Below are positions 24,230 to 25,642 of a stretch of DNA of 25,642 nucleotides, piece by piece. Where the stretch lies: positions 1 through 25,642 of IMG/VR virus record IMGVR_UViG_3300009506_000903. The stretch is one strand, 5' to 3'. A program made the translations under genes and the position numbers. This DNA is from a virus. Numbering within the stretch: position 1 is the stretch's first letter; each line of letters starts with the position of its first letter. A model generated the notes under the pieces. It did no database searches and was not told where the DNA came from. It worked only from the letters and a program-made list of their open reading frames with translations.

Positions 24230-25642
24230 AGTCTGCCTCCAAGTTCGTCGCTACTTGATTATCATATAGTTCGCTCTCACCTCGTGAGCGCATCTCTTCT
24301 ATAATACCTTCCATTGAAAAAGGGTCTGCTTCTTGACGAGCAGGAACATAGGACCTATCGCCAGCATATAGTTCTGCCTTTTCTTTTATAACTGCATACA
24401 TAGCAGCTCCCATAACTCTATCATCGAAACAGCCTTCTTCAGCTTCCATCTGACCATTATCCTTTTCCACAAAGGAATCAAGTTCATCCTTTAAATGCGG
24501 AGAATGTATAACCATATCTGTCGATAGTCCATGCCGCAACTGACCAAGAGCAAAGGGCTTTGATTTAACACTAGTCCTATAACCAAAGTCAGTTATCTTA
24601 TCAACCTCATCCCTTACACCAGCTCCTTTACGAGGACGCTTATTAACTAAATGATTAGGGTAACTATCTAATAATACCTTAACAGCTACAATTCCGTGGT
24701 TGTTATTTTCCAAGTTAATATAAGCGTTGTTATAAGTCTCTCCTATAGAAGCCGCTTTCTTTCCAAATACATCAGGACTTATAGCATTATTAGCATACTC
24801 TGCAACCTGCTCATTTGTCTCCAGACAGAATACTTCAAGAGTAGACCTATCACCTTCACCAGTACCCTTTTCATTCTTGATGGATGACCTACCACCAACT
24901 CCTGCAGCAACGTCACCACCTATCGCATAGTGGTAACCTCTCTTAGGATGGTCAGTAAGCCCAAATGTATTTCCATCTAGTCTTTGCCATAGCTCAGTAG
25001 GTTCATAGTTAATCTTAGCAAATATAGACCTACCAGTTGCTTGGAAGCACTCATCAAGAGTCATTGGATATTCCTGCTTGAACTCATTTAAGTCAAAGTC
25101 CAACTCCTCAATCTTATCCCTTCTCCAAGCTAACTGGCCGATCGTTAGACCAAACTGTAGTAACTTAGGCTCATCATACTCATCTATTAAGTGCTCAAGA
25201 AAATATGCTTCCTCTTTTTCAGATAATACATACTGATATTCATCAAAAGTATGCCAAGGAAGAAAGTGCAGCCTATAAGCACTTTCATTATTTGCAGCCC
25301 TCATAGTAGCACGATGGTAATAGTTCCCCTTACCATTCCCTGTTGATTCAAGAGATATCTCTCCGGACTTAGGAACTGCTTGGAAAAGCCCAGATAGTAA
25401 TCCCTTCGCATCCTCCCAGAACGCCACCTCAGAACAATGCAAGAAGTTGATAGTATCACCACGACCGAACTTCTTCGCACCTGCAGTCCCAATGTAGAAG
25501 TTAGAGCCCATCTTAGGAAAACCAATTTCATTCTTATTACTCGTACTAATTACAGGTTTAGCGCCCCTCATATGCTCAATCATATAGTGAACCTTAGCCA
25601 ACATCTTCTGTGTAGATTTAGTATCATGACTAATTACTACAG
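24204..25642 (-). CDS. Terminase large subunit, 5' end outside the window
   Basis: The C-terminal part of the DNA-packaging motor. The reading frame stays open to the right edge, reading VVISHDTKSTQK before the first visible Met at 25604, so the ATPase Walker A lies outside. Visible marks, counted from that Met, are the Walker B-like INFLHCSEVAFW near 52-63, the coupling motif LESTGNGKGNYYH near 85-97, EFKQEYPMTLDECFQATG, and the nuclease domain with GGDVAAG and the closing FDDRVMGAAMY, whose aspartates bind metal. The enzyme cuts concatemeric DNA and drives it into the procapsid through the portal. The gene end overlaps the ATP-grasp start. Confidence 0.9.
   Translation of the reverse strand, partial: VVISHDTKSTQKMLAKVHYMIEHMRGAKPVISTSNKNEIGFPKMGSNFYIGTAGAKKFGRGDTINFLHCSEVAFWEDAKGLLSGLFQAVPKSGEISLESTGNGKGNYYHRATMRAANNESAYRLHFLPWHTFDEYQYVLSEKEEAYFLEHLIDEYDEPKLLQFGLTIGQLAWRRDKIEELDFDLNEFKQEYPMTLDECFQATGRSIFAKINYEPTELWQRLDGNTFGLTDHPKRGYHYAIGGDVAAGVGGRSSIKNEKGTGEGDRSTLEVFCLETNEQVAEYANNAISPDVFGKKAASIGETYNNAYINLENNNHGIVAVKVLLDSYPNHLVNKRPRKGAGVRDEVDKITDFGYRTSVKSKPFALGQLRHGLSTDMVIHSPHLKDELDSFVEKDNGQMEAEEGCFDDRVMGAAMYAVIKEKAELYAGDRSYVPARQEADPFSMEGIIEEMRSRGESELYDNQVATNLEADYADFNVIG

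Overview
The window looks like about 25.6 kb of a tailed bacteriophage genome, most likely a podovirus (short-tailed phage). It has a large terminase subunit, portal, scaffold-like protein, major capsid protein, adaptor, nozzle-like protein, tail-collar fibre, T7-type lysozyme and a run of large ejection-type proteins. No tape-measure, tail-tube or sheath gene is seen. Genes are tightly packed with ATGA/TAATG overlaps and AGGAG-type ribosome binding sites, so the host is a bacterium; the T7-lysozyme-like amidase hints at a Gram-negative host, but the host cannot be named. No integrase, tRNA, CRISPR array or insertion sequence was seen. There is no gap between genes longer than about 50 bases.

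Layout: two converging gene blocks. The left block (1-8197, + strand) carries DNA and nucleotide functions: an unknown protein, a ParB-methyltransferase fusion, a deoxyribosyltransferase-like protein, a uracil-DNA-glycosylase/exonuclease fusion, a MazG-type pyrophosphohydrolase, a RecD/Dda-like helicase, a small unknown, a family A DNA polymerase, a DUF3987-type ATPase and two small unknown genes. The right block (8205-25642, - strand) reads right to left as packaging, head, neck, lysis, fibre, tail nozzle and ejection proteins. The TerL gene runs off the right edge. A stem-loop at 8196-8217 separates the converging blocks, and a strong UUCG-loop terminator at 18398-18425 lies just after the capsid and decoration-like genes.

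How the genes work together: the polymerase, helicase, DUF3987 ATPase and glycosylase/exonuclease form a replication set, supported by the MazG and deoxyribosyltransferase-like proteins acting on the nucleotide pool. The late block packages DNA (TerL, portal), builds the capsid, joins a short tail, lyses the host and supplies proteins ejected with the DNA.

Points most worth a second look: (1) the proofreading exonuclease domain is split between two genes 1.7 kb apart, with ExoI and ExoII in the UDG fusion and ExoIII in the polymerase gene; (2) a 17-bp inverted repeat, TGTCCGAnnnTCGGACA, occurs perfectly twice and in degenerate form once, each time just upstream of a ribosome binding site and on the coding strand; (3) a PurD-like ATP-grasp protein with altered key residues sits between terminase and portal.
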